From NCBI GenBank assembly GCA_030645235.1, contig JAUSMV010000030.1, positions 744,001-808,000 of the forward strand: a stretch of DNA of 64,000 nucleotides, read 5' to 3'. Shown here piece after piece: positions 36,242 to 46,209 of this stretch (position 1 is its first letter; every line of letters starts with the position of its first letter). The DNA is from Parvibaculum sp. GTDB lineage: Bacteria; Pseudomonadota; Alphaproteobacteria; Parvibaculales; Parvibaculaceae. A program made the translations under genes and the position numbers. The notes beneath the pieces were generated by a model, which ran no database searches, was not told where the DNA came from, and saw nothing but the letters and a program-made list of their open reading frames with translations.

Positions 36242-36610
36242 ATGAAAACAATGCCAAGCCAATTCGCCCGCTTCCTCAGAAAAAATCAAACCGACGCCGA
36301 AAGAAAACTCTGGCGCGAATTACGGTACCTGAAGCAATACGGCTTTCACTTCAGACGACAGGTGCCGATGAGACAATACGTGACAGATTTCATCTGCCAC
36401 TCGGCGAAGCTCGTCATCGAACTTGACGGCGGCCAGCACGATGAAATTAAAGCCATCGCATCAGACGCCCGCAGAACCGCATGGCTCGAAACGCAGGGCT
36501 ATAAAGTACTGCGCTTCTGGAATAATGATGTGCTCTTGAATGTCGAAGGTGTGCAAACCGCGATACGCGCTGAATTGCGCCTCGACTGCCCCCCCACCCA
36601 AAAAATCTAA
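36242..36610 (+). CDS. DUF559 domain protein (Vsr/PD-(D/E)XK nuclease-like)
   Basis: A 122-residue protein: FLRKNQTDAERKLWRELRYL, then FRRQVPMRQYVTDFICHSAKLVIELDGGQHDE and TAWLETQGYKVLRFWNNDVL. This is the DUF559 family, which is related to very-short-patch and other PD-(D/E)XK endonucleases; the D..E.DGGQH residues are the likely catalytic set. I use MKTMPSQFARF; the upstream part of the track frame runs through a palindromic repeat. The gene is bracketed by repeat units in opposite orientations and its last codons lie inside one, so it looks like part of a small mobile or repeat-borne cassette between the radical SAM gene and rnhB. Confidence 0.75.
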   Translation: MKTMPSQFARFLRKNQTDAERKLWRELRYLKQYGFHFRRQVPMRQYVTDFICHSAKLVIELDGGQHDEIKAIASDARRTAWLETQGYKVLRFWNNDVLLNVEGVQTAIRAELRLDCPPTQKI

Positions 36611-36720
36611 AGAAGATTTTTTGACCTCCCCACAAGGGGGAGGTAAGCAAAAGAATCGAACCAAATCTTCACCTCCCCCTTGTGGGGAGGTCAAAATATC
36701 GAAGATATTTTGGGTGGGGG
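36589..36720. repeat. right palindromic repeats flanking the DUF559 gene
   Basis: First comes an inverted unit, CCCCCCCACCC then AAAAAATCT/AGATTTTTT. Then a perfect 26-base inverted repeat (36619-36644 with 36671-36696) contains GACCTCCCCACAAGGGGGAG and its complement. Last is a direct unit, CAAAATATC-GAA-GATATTTTG, followed by GGTGGGGG. The first unit is opposite in orientation to the left-hand unit. Confidence 0.8.
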
Positions 36721-36787
36721 TCACGGTATCAACGTCACTCACATCAATTCAGTTGAGCCCCTCTTCCTCAAGCGGCACACTCCGCTC

Positions 36788-37462
36788 ATGCTCACAGATT
36801 CCAAATCCCCACGCCTCAAGCGCGCCGCATCTATCCTGCTGCCCGCCACCCCCGACTACACCTTTGAAACCGAACACGGCGCGCCGCATCTCCGCGTCTG
36901 CGGCATCGACGAAGCCGGTCGCGGCCCTCTCGCCGGTCCCGTCGTCGCCGGTGCCGCTGTCATCGACATGAGCCGCCTCCCGCAAGGCCTCAATGATTCC
37001 AAAAAGCTCAATCACAAGACCCGCGAACGGCTTTTCACCGAACTGATGCAATCAGCCGATATCGGCATCGGCATTGCGAGCGTCGAAGAGATTGACGAGA
37101 TCAACATTCTGCAAGCGACCATGCTGGCGATGACGCGCGCGCTTGCCGCGTTGAAAATCGCGCCCGCTTTCGCCCTCATTGACGGCAACCGTATCCCGAA
37201 ATTTGCGACGCCCGCGCGGGCCATCGTCAAGGGCGACGCCCGTGTGCTCTCCATCGCCGCCGCCTCGATTGCCGCGAAGGTCACGCGCGACCGCATGATG
37301 ATCGAGATGAGCGAAATGCATCCCGGTTATGGCTTTGAAAAACACATGGGCTACGGCACCGCCTTTCACCTAAATGCACTTAAAGAGCTCGGACCCACGA
37401 TCCATCACCGCCGCAGCTTTGCGCCGATACGCAATATGTTGAGTCCGTCGATTCCAAAGTGA
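36788..37462 (+). CDS. rnhB: ribonuclease HII
   Basis: RNase HII nicks RNA in RNA/DNA hybrids and removes single ribonucleotides from DNA. The 224-residue protein has the active-site motif [19 protein letters not shown] (Asp, Glu and GRG), [46 protein letters not shown] and a C-terminal HHRRSFAPI. The catalytic Asp residues of the DEDD set are present. The track frame begins 36 codons upstream inside the repeat region; I use MLTDSKSP. rnhA is also encoded, near 59 kb. The downstream flank leads into the ccrM promoter. Confidence 0.94.
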   Translation: MLTDSKSPRLKRAASILLPATPDYTFETEHGAPHLRVCGIDEAGRGPLAGPVVAGAAVIDMSRLPQGLNDSKKLNHKTRERLFTELMQSADIGIGIASVEEIDEINILQATMLAMTRALAALKIAPAFALIDGNRIPKFATPARAIVKGDARVLSIAAASIAAKVTRDRMMIEMSEMHPGYGFEKHMGYGTAFHLNALKELGPTIHHRRSFAPIRNMLSPSIPK

Positions 37463-37514
37463 CTCGATTTAGTGTGTCAGATTCCGTTAAGTCTTTGATT
37501 CTTGACGCAGATTC
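37441..37514. promoter_or_regulatory. cluster of six GANTC sites at the ccrM promoter
   Basis: GANTC, the expected CcrM methylation site, occurs at 37441, 37450, 37461, 37480, 37497 and 37510. That is six in 74 bases against about one per 256 by chance. The last two flank the predicted -35 element. In Caulobacter, GANTC sites in the ccrM promoter leader couple its transcription to methylation state; autoregulation here is inferred. Confidence 0.65.
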
Positions 37515-37530
37515 CTCGCCCCCTCATGAT
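37502..37530 (+). promoter_or_regulatory. putative ccrM promoter
   Basis: TTGACG and CATGAT are spaced by 17 bases, with two GANTC sites overlapping or next to the -35 box. It lies about 30 bases before the TTG start. Confidence 0.45.
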
Positions 37531-37551
37531 CCGCCCCTTGTGTAAAAGTAG

Positions 37552-38667
<1,116 letters not shown>

Positions 38668-38734
38668 GAATTTTTCACGCGAAAACACCAACAATTGCCA
38701 CAGGAGATCGGGCGTTTTCATGTAAAGATTATTG

Positions 38735-38763
38735 CTCGCCTATAGGCGAGACTCGCTGTTTTT
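38735..38763 (+). terminator. possible terminator after ccrM
   Basis: CTCGCC-TATA-GGCGAG forms a 6-bp hairpin followed after eight bases by TTTTT. A second small palindrome (GTTTTT...AAAAAC) overlaps the T run. It is weaker than the other terminators in the window. Confidence 0.45.
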
Positions 38764-38816
38764 GACGGAAAAACGGTGACGTGTGCCGAACATTCAACCA
38801 AGGGCAATTCGCCGTG

Positions 38817-39651
<835 letters not shown>

Positions 39652-39655
39652 AAAC

Positions 39656-39856
39656 CGGGGACAGATTTATTTTGCGGGATAAGTATCCGAACGCGAACAT
39701 AATCCCCCATGGGGGATAGTGATTTCGGCTCCGCCCTTTTTGACTACTCGAAGCGAGCTACGATCTCTACATGGAAACCTCGAATCTCTTGCAAGAAATA
39801 CTGATTGCTTCGAGTGTTGCTCGTTGCGTTTATCCCCGAAAATAAATCTATCCCCG
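39656..39856. mobile_element. 201-bp MITE-like element with terminal inverted repeats
   Basis: The ends are 27-base inverted repeats with 24 matches (left begins CGGGGACAGATTTATTTT; the right, reversed, begins CGGGGATAGATTTATTTT). An internal 39-base stretch ending CGAATCTCTTGCAAGAAAT recurs in reverse at 59.6 kb with about one mismatch, and both copies hold an ATCCCC...GGGGAT palindrome. No transposase is encoded. The right end overlaps the mutY stop codon. Confidence 0.75.
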
Positions 39857-40930
39857 CCCGCCTTCTATGCCCGCCAGCGCCACGACTTTGCGCATCAGCG
39901 ATGGCAATGCTTCGTCGGCCAGCTCGTCTTGCGCGATCCACACCCCCTCGGCTTTCGTCGCCGTGGCCGCGCTGACCTCGCCGACAAAAACCGTCAGTAT
40001 AAGGTGGAAATGGGTGAATGTGTGCTCGACCAACCCCACGCGCTTTTTCCATTTGGCTTTGAGCGGCGCAAATTCCGCATAGTCTTCCGCCACTGCGTCC
40101 GCCCACGGTGTCGTCGGCACTTCCATCATGCCGCCGAGCAATCCTTTGGCGACGCGTTTCCTGAGCAGCACCGCGCCGTCAGGCCGCGTGACGAAGAAAC
40201 ATGCGCCGTGTCTCACGGGTCGCGCCTTCTTCGGCGCGCGGCGCGGCAATGTGTCGGCGATGCCTTGCGCATTCGCGTCGCACATGTCGATCACGGGACA
40301 GCGATTGCATGACGGGCTCTTTGGCGTGCAGATCGTTGCGCCCAAATCCATCATCGCTTGCGCGAAGTCACCGGCGCGTTTGTCAGGTGTCAGGGTTTCT
40401 GCATGCTCGCGGATTTCGGGCTTTGATAAAGGCAGTGGTGTTTCAATGGCAAAGAGCCGTGTCACCACGCGGTCCACATTGCCATCGATGACGGTGGCGC
40501 ATTTGCCAAAGGCAATGGCCGTGATCGCTGCCGCCGTATAAGGCCCGACGCCCGGCAACTTCTTTAGCTCATCTTCTGTGGACGGAAAGATGCCGCTATA
40601 TTCATTCGCGACCATCTGCGCGCAGGCATGAAGGTTGCGCGCGCGGCTGTAATAACCAAGCCCCGCCCAGCGTTTCATCACATCATCAACGGGGGCGGCG
40701 GCGAGCGCCGTGACTGTCGGCCAGCGGCTCATAAAGTCACGGAAATAATTACCGACCGCCGCCACCGTCGTTTGCTGGAGCATGATTTCAGAAAGCCATA
40801 CCGCATAAGGGTCCGTCGTCTCGCCGGGCAGGAACCGCCATGGCAGAACGCGGGCATGTTTGTCGTACCAGCGCAGCAGCGCGGGCGCGACCGGACGCGC
40901 GTTTTCCTTTTGTTTCCGGAGCTTTCTCAT
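39848..40930 (-). CDS. mutY: A/G-specific adenine glycosylase
   Basis: MutY removes adenine mispaired with 8-oxoguanine. The 360-residue protein has the HhH-GPD region (WLSEIMLQQTTVAAVGNYF, LPGVGPYTAAAITAIAFG, VIDGNVDRVVTRLF with the catalytic Asp), the [4Fe-4S] ligands in CTPKSPSCNRCPVIDMC, and a C-terminal NUDIX-like 8-oxoG recognition domain with VEHTFTHFHL. The ATG at MRKLRKQK is used; 174 upstream codons of the track frame belong to the divergent DUF721 region. The last two codons and the TAG stop lie inside the repeat element's terminal repeat, so the native C-terminus was probably altered. Confidence 0.94.
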   Translation of the reverse strand: MRKLRKQKENARPVAPALLRWYDKHARVLPWRFLPGETTDPYAVWLSEIMLQQTTVAAVGNYFRDFMSRWPTVTALAAAPVDDVMKRWAGLGYYSRARNLHACAQMVANEYSGIFPSTEDELKKLPGVGPYTAAAITAIAFGKCATVIDGNVDRVVTRLFAIETPLPLSKPEIREHAETLTPDKRAGDFAQAMMDLGATICTPKSPSCNRCPVIDMCDANAQGIADTLPRRAPKKARPVRHGACFFVTRPDGAVLLRKRVAKGLLGGMMEVPTTPWADAVAEDYAEFAPLKAKWKKRVGLVEHTFTHFHLILTVFVGEVSAATATKAEGVWIAQDELADEALPSLMRKVVALAGIEGGRG

Positions 40931-41005
40931 GGTGTGACTTCTGACGGATTCCGCGTTCCCGTCAACCGGACTCGCACTTGCCGCATTTTCAAAGCAGAAT
41001 GGGCC

Positions 41006-41536
41006 ATGTCCAACAGGTCCGATCATATTCTTGCGCCCAAACGCTTCAGTGTACCGCCGATCGGCACACAGGTGGCGGGCCTGACGCGCGAGCTTTTTCG
41101 CAAACGTGGCTTTGCGGAAGGCCATATTCTGGCCCATTGGCCCGATATTGCGGGCGACGTTATCTCTGATTATTCCGCGCCCGAACGCCTCGTCTATCCG
41201 CGCCGCCCCAATGAAGGGCGTGGTCCCGCAGGCGCGGCGGTGCTCGAAATCCGCGTTGACGGGCCGATTGCGCTCGAAATCAGGCATCTCGAACCCCAGA
41301 TTATCGAGCGCATCAATGCCTATTACGGCTATGCCGCCGTCTCGCGTCTGAAGCTCACCCAGGGCCCCTTGCCCGCCCGCCCCAAGGCACGTCGCCGCCC
41401 CATCAGGGCGCTGTCGCCCACGGAGCGTCAGGGGCTCGCAGACGAGCTGCAACCCATATCGGAACCCGACTTAAAGGACGCTCTGACACGGCTCGGCGAA
41501 CGAATTCTGGGGAGAACTTTGAGAACAAAAGCATGA
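41006..41536 (+). CDS. DUF721 (DciA-related) protein
   Basis: A 176-residue protein with the DUF721 core: IGTQVAGLTRELFRKRGFAEGHILAHWPDIAGDVISDYSAPERLVYPRR, then VLEIRVDGPIALEIRHLEPQIIERINAYYGYAAVSRLKL. DUF721 includes DciA, the loader or operator of the replicative helicase in many bacteria. The alphaproteobacterial branch has this core plus a basic C-terminal tail (RPKARRRPIRAL). The gene is divergent from mutY across 75 bases and precedes the DsbA-like gene. The helicase role is inferred from family membership. Confidence 0.78.
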   Translation: MSNRSDHILAPKRFSVPPIGTQVAGLTRELFRKRGFAEGHILAHWPDIAGDVISDYSAPERLVYPRRPNEGRGPAGAAVLEIRVDGPIALEIRHLEPQIIERINAYYGYAAVSRLKLTQGPLPARPKARRRPIRALSPTERQGLADELQPISEPDLKDALTRLGERILGRTLRTKA

Positions 41537-41594
41537 CTCACCCCAAAACCACCAAAAATCGCCCCGAGTCGCGATTCTGGCTCGGAGTCGAGTC
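41535..41594. promoter_or_regulatory. cluster of five GANTC sites before the DsbA-like gene
   Basis: GANTC occurs at 41535, 41566, 41573, 41585 and 41590, five in 60 bases. They lie between the DUF721 stop and the thioredoxin-like gene, where its promoter should be. Methylation-dependent control is inferred from the density and from ccrM being in the genome. Confidence 0.5.
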
Positions 41595-41662
41595 AAAGGT
41601 TTGGTTGAGCGGCTGCAAGGCCGACGCCATAATGCGTCAACATCTAGTGGAGAGCGCGTAAA

Positions 41663-42418
41663 GTGAATCAAAATCGAGTTATTGCGATAGTGGTAGCGGC
41701 TGCCTTGGCCATCATGGCGCTTGGCTATTTCGGCTATTCAACCTTCGCCGCCAAGAACAGCACCGCGTCGACGGACGCGACCGACGGGGACCAGGACCGC
41801 TCGCAAATCGAGCAGGAACTGGCCGTTCCCGGTCCCATGGGTGACATGTCGCTGGGCGATCCGAAGGCGCCTGTGCGCGTCTATGAATATGCTTCGCTCA
41901 CCTGCTCGCATTGCGCTGAGTTCAACAAAGACACGTTCCCGTCCTTTAAGAAGGACTATATCGACACGGGCAAAGTCTATTACACGCTGCGCGACTTCCC
42001 CTTCGATCCGATTGCGACAGCCGCCTATATGCTCTCCCATTGCGCCGGCAAGGACCGCTATTTCGGCTTTGTCGATGTGTTATTCTCCACACAGGCCGAC
42101 TGGGCCTTTGTTGAAACGCCGATGGAAGCCCTCAAGGGGATCGCGCGTCAGGGTGGCTTTTCGGGTGAAGCTTTTGAAGCCTGCATGAAAAATGAAGAAG
42201 TCTTCGACCATGTGAAGAAGACGGCAGAGCGCGGTGCACAGACATTTGGTGTGCGCTCGACACCGACCTTCTTCGTCAATGGCGAGAAGGTTGAAGGCGC
42301 CCTTCCCTATGCAGAGTTTGAGACGATTTTGAAAAAGCACATGCCCGGCTACGTCGCCGGTGAGGAAGAGGCGCCATCGCCGACCGGCGAGACAACGCCT
42401 GCTACACCAGAAGAATAA
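41663..42418 (+). CDS. DsbA-family thioredoxin-like protein (membrane-anchored)
   Basis: A 251-residue protein: an N-terminal hydrophobic anchor (VIAIVVAAALAIMALGYFGY), an acidic linker, and a DsbA-type thioredoxin domain with the redox motif CSHC in YASLTCSHCAEFNKDTF and the cis-Pro loop GVRSTPTFFVNGEKVEGALPY. It ends in a Pro/Thr/Glu-rich tail. It probably forms or reshuffles disulfides in periplasmic proteins. The start is GTG behind GGAG. It lies downstream of a dense GANTC cluster and upstream of smc, separated from smc by a perfect hairpin. Confidence 0.88.
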   Translation: MNQNRVIAIVVAAALAIMALGYFGYSTFAAKNSTASTDATDGDQDRSQIEQELAVPGPMGDMSLGDPKAPVRVYEYASLTCSHCAEFNKDTFPSFKKDYIDTGKVYYTLRDFPFDPIATAAYMLSHCAGKDRYFGFVDVLFSTQADWAFVETPMEALKGIARQGGFSGEAFEACMKNEEVFDHVKKTAERGAQTFGVRSTPTFFVNGEKVEGALPYAEFETILKKHMPGYVAGEEEAPSPTGETTPATPEE

Positions 42419-42421
42419 CCG

Positions 42422-42440
42422 GCAAGGCCAATGGCCTTGC
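42422..42440 (+). other. hairpin between the DsbA-like gene and smc
   Basis: GCAAGGCC-AAT-GGCCTTGC is a perfect 8-bp stem three bases after the stop codon, with no T run. It may protect the upstream mRNA or act as a weak, Rho-assisted pause site. Confidence 0.5.
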
Positions 42441-42489
42441 ATGAGAGCTAAAGCCCGACCAGTACCAAGACCAAACAGGATCGCCCGAA

Positions 42490-45400
42490 GTGAAATTCAA
42501 TCGTTTGCGCCTTTCCGGCTTCAAATCATTTGTCGATCCGACCGATCTCATCATTGAGCCCGGCCTCACAGGCGTTGTCGGTCCCAATGGTTGCGGCAAG
42601 TCGAACCTTCTGGAAGCCCTGCGTTGGGTGATGGGTGAAAACTCGTTCAAAAACATGCGCGGTTCGGGCATGGAAGACGTGATCTTTGCGGGCACGACAG
42701 GACGCCCCGCGCGTAACTATGCCGAAGTGACGCTCTATATCGATAACTCGGACCGCTCGGCCCCTGCCGCTTACAACGATCTCGACATGATCGAAGTGTC
42801 GCGCAAGATCGAGCGCGACGAAGGCTCGACCTATCGTGTCAACGGACGCGAAGTGCGCGCGCGCGACGTGCAGCTTTTGTTTGCCGATGCGTCAACAGGC
42901 GCTCACTCGCCTGCCCTTGTGCGCCAAGGCCAGATCGCGCAGATCATCGCGTCAAAGCCGATCAACCGTCGCCGCATTCTGGAAGAAGCCGCCGGTATCA
43001 CGGGGCTTTACACGCGTCGCCATGAAGCGGAACTGCGCCTGAAAGCTGCAGAGACAAACCTCACACGACTTGATGATGTTGTGGCGCAGGTAGAAAGCCA
43101 GCTTGCGAGCCTCAAGCGTCAGGCCCGTCAGGCCACACGCTATCGCAATCTGTCGGGGCAAATCCGCGAGACGGAAGCGATCTTCCTGCATCTGAAATGG
43201 AAGCAGGCTGTTGACGGTTTGCGCCACGAAGAAACGCGCCTGAGTGAGACCGACGCGCGCGTTGCCGAACTCACACGCGAAAGCGCTGCCGCCACCATTG
43301 CCGAAGCCGAAGCTGCCGAAACGCTGCCCGCTCTGCGCGATACGGAAGTACAAGAGTCGGCACGTCTGCGTCATCTCACGATTGAGCGCGACCAGCTCGA
43401 TGCCGAAGAAGCCCGTGCACGCGAGCAGGCCCAACGCCTCACCGCCCGTCTTGACCAGATCGGCCAAGACCTTGCGCGCGAAAAAGTGCTGATCGAAGAC
43501 ACGCGCACCGCGATTGCGCGGCTTGATGAAGAAGCCGCCGAACTCACTGAGGCCGATGCCGGACAGGCAAATGCGCAGGACGAAGCGCGCGTGCTCGTCG
43601 ATGAAACGCAGGCGCGTCTCAGCACCAGCGAAACAGAACTCGACCAAACTAACCGCGAAATCGCTGTGCTGACGGCAGAGCGCCAGAGCCTTGAACGCTC
43701 GATTGAAGCAGGCCGCACACGCATCGAACGCTTGCAGGCGCAGCTTGATGAAATTGCATGCGAGCAAGCGACGTTGACAGACGCCGCTGAAAAGCAGGCC
43801 GAAATTGATCTGCAATCGGCAGAACTTGAAGCCGCAGCGCTTGCCGTGAACGAAGCGGAGATGGCCGCGATGCTGGCCGAAGAAGCCCGCACGAACGCGC
43901 AGACAGCGGAGCGCGCCGCGCGCGAACCGATGCAGATTGCCGAGCGTCAGGCGGGCGACCTGTCGGCGCAGGCAAAGACCATTGCCGATCTTTTGGCGCT
44001 TGATGAAAGCGGTCTCTGGCCGCCGATGATTGACGCACTCAATGTTGAGCATGGTTATGAAACCGCGCTTGGTGCGGCAATGGGCGATGACCTTAGTGTC
44101 CCCGGCGATGTGGCGGCCCCTGTCCATTGGGATGCGCTGCCTGATTTCGAAGTGACACCGGCGCTTCCCGTTGGTGCGACGCCGCTAACGCTATTTGTCA
44201 AAGGCCCGCATGCATTGTCGCGGCGCCTGAGCCAAATCGGCGTCGTTGATGCCGCTGACGGCAAGCGTTTGCAAAATGAATTGAAACCCGGTCAGCGTCT
44301 TGTGACGCGCGAAGGCGGCCTCTGGCGTTGGGATGGCTATACAGCCGCCGCCGATGCGCCGACTGCAGCGGCGCGTCGTCTCGAACAGCGCAACCGGTTG
44401 GCTGATCTTGAGATTGAACTCTCAAGTGCGCGTGAGCTTGCCAATGAAGCACGCGCGCATTTCGAAAATGCCCGTGTCGCCGCTGAAGACGCATTGGCGC
44501 AAGAACAAGATGCACGTCGCGGTCAGCGCGAAGCACAGGTGGCACATAATACAATCCGCGAGCAGCTTTCTGCTGCTGAGCGTGCGGCGTCTGCCCTGTT
44601 GCAGCGCGTGGCCGCATTGGCCGAGGCCGAAGAACGCTTGCAGGGTGATCGCGGCGAAGCTGCGCGCGCACTTGAAGAAGCCGCTGCCTCGCTCGAAGCT
44701 TTGCAGCCCGACGAAGAATTGCGTCTGCGCGCCAATGACATGCGCGACACGGTGGGTCAGCTTCGCATTGAACTCACCGAAGCGCGCGCCCGCTACGAAA
44801 GCATGAAGCGTGAAGCCGAAGCGCGCACGCGCCGCCTCGTTGTCATCAGCGATGAACGCCGCGCTTGGGAGCTGCGTTCGGGCAATGCTGAGCGTCAGAT
44901 TTCGACGCTGGAAGAACGCCAGGCCGAGGGTTTGAGCGAGTTGCAGGAACTCGAAGCTGTGCCTGCGATGATCGAAGAGCGCCGCATCGGGTTGCTCGAT
45001 CATATCGGCGCGGCAGAAGCAGCGCGCGGTGCGGCGGCTGATGCACTGGCGCAGGCCGAAGCACGTCTCACGGAATGTGCGCGTCTGGCTAAAACCTTTC
45101 AGGCCCATCTTGGCGAAGCGCGCGAAGACCGCGCCCGCATTGACGGTCTTGTTGAAGGCGGCCGCGAACGTCTGCGCGAAGCGGAAGAGCGCGTGCGCGA
45201 GGCGCTGGAATGCGAACCGGCTGCTGCGTTGGCTCAGGCCAATCTCGAAGACGGGGCTGAACTGCCGACACTTGAGCAGGTGGACGCGAAGCTCGACCGG
45301 TTGAAGCGCGAGCGCGAAAGCCTTGGCGGCGTCAACCTGCGCGCAGAAGAAGAAGCGCGCGAATTTGCCGAGCAGCTTGAGACCATGACAAGCGAGCGCG

Positions 45401-45948
45401 AGGACCTGATCAATGCGATTGCAAAACTTCGTCAGGGTATTGGCAGCCTCAACCGCGAAGGCCGCGAGCGTATGCTTGAGGCTTTTGAGAAGGTGAATGC
45501 GAGCTTCGGACGTTTGTTCACGCATCTGTTCGGTGGCGGCGAGGCGCACCTGAAATTTACAGAATCAGAAGATCCGCTGGAAGCCGGTCTGGAAATCTTT
45601 GCACGTCCGCCGGGCAAGCGTTTGCAGATCATGTCGCTTCTGTCGGGCGGCGAGCAGGCGCTGACCGCTATGTCGCTTATTTTCGCGGTGTTCCTCACCA
45701 ACCCCTCACCCATCTGCGTGCTGGACGAAGTGGACGCGCCTTTGGACGATGCGAATGTGGAACGCTTCTGCGATCTGATGGAAGAAATGAGCCGCACGAC
45801 CGATACGCGCTTCCTCATCATCACTCACCACGCACTGACCATGGCCCGTATGAACCGCCTCTTCGGCGTCACCATGCAGGAACGCGGCGTCTCGACGCTC
45901 GTGTCAGTTGATCTTGAGGGTGCGGAGCGCTATCTCGAGGCGTCGTGA
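42490..45948 (+). CDS. smc: chromosome segregation ATPase SMC
   Basis: SMC dimers, with ScpA and ScpB, organise and help segregate the chromosome. The 1152-residue protein has the N-terminal head with Walker A GPNGCGKSNLLEALRWVMGE, a first coiled coil (about 170-495), the hinge (about 498-625, beginning LALDESGLWPPMIDAL), a second coiled coil (about 640-1000), and the C-terminal head. That head carries the signature LSGGEQALTAMSLIFAVF and Walker B VLDEVDAPLDDANVERFC. The start is GTG with AGGA ten bases upstream. The length is typical. A strong terminator follows. Long reverse-strand frames over the coiled coil are codon-bias shadows. Confidence 0.97.
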   Translation: MKFNRLRLSGFKSFVDPTDLIIEPGLTGVVGPNGCGKSNLLEALRWVMGENSFKNMRGSGMEDVIFAGTTGRPARNYAEVTLYIDNSDRSAPAAYNDLDMIEVSRKIERDEGSTYRVNGREVRARDVQLLFADASTGAHSPALVRQGQIAQIIASKPINRRRILEEAAGITGLYTRRHEAELRLKAAETNLTRLDDVVAQVESQLASLKRQARQATRYRNLSGQIRETEAIFLHLKWKQAVDGLRHEETRLSETDARVAELTRESAAATIAEAEAAETLPALRDTEVQESARLRHLTIERDQLDAEEARAREQAQRLTARLDQIGQDLAREKVLIEDTRTAIARLDEEAAELTEADAGQANAQDEARVLVDETQARLSTSETELDQTNREIAVLTAERQSLERSIEAGRTRIERLQAQLDEIACEQATLTDAAEKQAEIDLQSAELEAAALAVNEAEMAAMLAEEARTNAQTAERAAREPMQIAERQAGDLSAQAKTIADLLALDESGLWPPMIDALNVEHGYETALGAAMGDDLSVPGDVAAPVHWDALPDFEVTPALPVGATPLTLFVKGPHALSRRLSQIGVVDAADGKRLQNELKPGQRLVTREGGLWRWDGYTAAADAPTAAARRLEQRNRLADLEIELSSARELANEARAHFENARVAAEDALAQEQDARRGQREAQVAHNTIREQLSAAERAASALLQRVAALAEAEERLQGDRGEAARALEEAAASLEALQPDEELRLRANDMRDTVGQLRIELTEARARYESMKREAEARTRRLVVISDERRAWELRSGNAERQISTLEERQAEGLSELQELEAVPAMIEERRIGLLDHIGAAEAARGAAADALAQAEARLTECARLAKTFQAHLGEAREDRARIDGLVEGGRERLREAEERVREALECEPAAALAQANLEDGAELPTLEQVDAKLDRLKRERESLGGVNLRAEEEAREFAEQLETMTSEREDLINAIAKLRQGIGSLNREGRERMLEAFEKVNASFGRLFTHLFGGGEAHLKFTESEDPLEAGLEIFARPPGKRLQIMSLLSGGEQALTAMSLIFAVFLTNPSPICVLDEVDAPLDDANVERFCDLMEEMSRTTDTRFLIITHHALTMARMNRLFGVTMQERGVSTLVSVDLEGAERYLEAS

Positions 45949-45965
45949 TCTCTCCATAATCTCGT

Positions 45966-45994
45966 AAAAAGGCTCCCTTTACGGGAGCCTTTTT
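45966..45994. terminator. Rho-independent terminator after smc
   Basis: AAAAAGGCTCCC and GGGAGCCTTTTT pair around a five-base loop, 17 bases past the smc stop, with T runs on both strands. Confidence 0.93.
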
Positions 45995-46115
45995 CATGCA
46001 TGCCGCCGCGACTCTCCCGCCGCGACTCAGACGGGCGGCGGGGCGGATTGCCGCAGTCGCGAAAGTCGCCTAAAATCTTTTTGTTATCAATGGCTTAAAG
46101 AGTGTTAGCGGGTTC

Positions 46116-46144
46116 TTGACAGGTCTATGGGGCGCAAGTAGGGT
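46116..46144 (+). promoter_or_regulatory. putative promoter of the F0 ATP synthase operon
   Basis: TTGACA is followed after 17 bases by TAGGGT, 66 bases before atpI. The -35 is perfect and the -10 weak. It lies in the 261-base gap after the smc terminator, which holds no gene. Confidence 0.45.
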
Positions 46145-46209
46145 GCGCGCGGCTTAAGGCGGGGCTTTATGAGTATTCATGAGCCTTTTGGCACGAGGAG
46201 CGCGGGAAT

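Noticed and set aside
40628-41005. Upstream extension of the DUF721 frame (126 codons)
   Set aside because: It overlaps the start of mutY on the other strand and is not family-like; the ATG at 41006 begins the conserved protein.
42422-42440. Perfect hairpin after the DsbA-like gene considered as a terminator
   Set aside because: There is no T run after the stem, so intrinsic termination is unlikely; I keep it only as a hairpin.
42952-45549. Long minus-strand ORFs (391 and 375 codons) opposite smc
   Set aside because: They are antisense to the SMC coiled coil, lack family motifs and fit the codon-bias shadow pattern.
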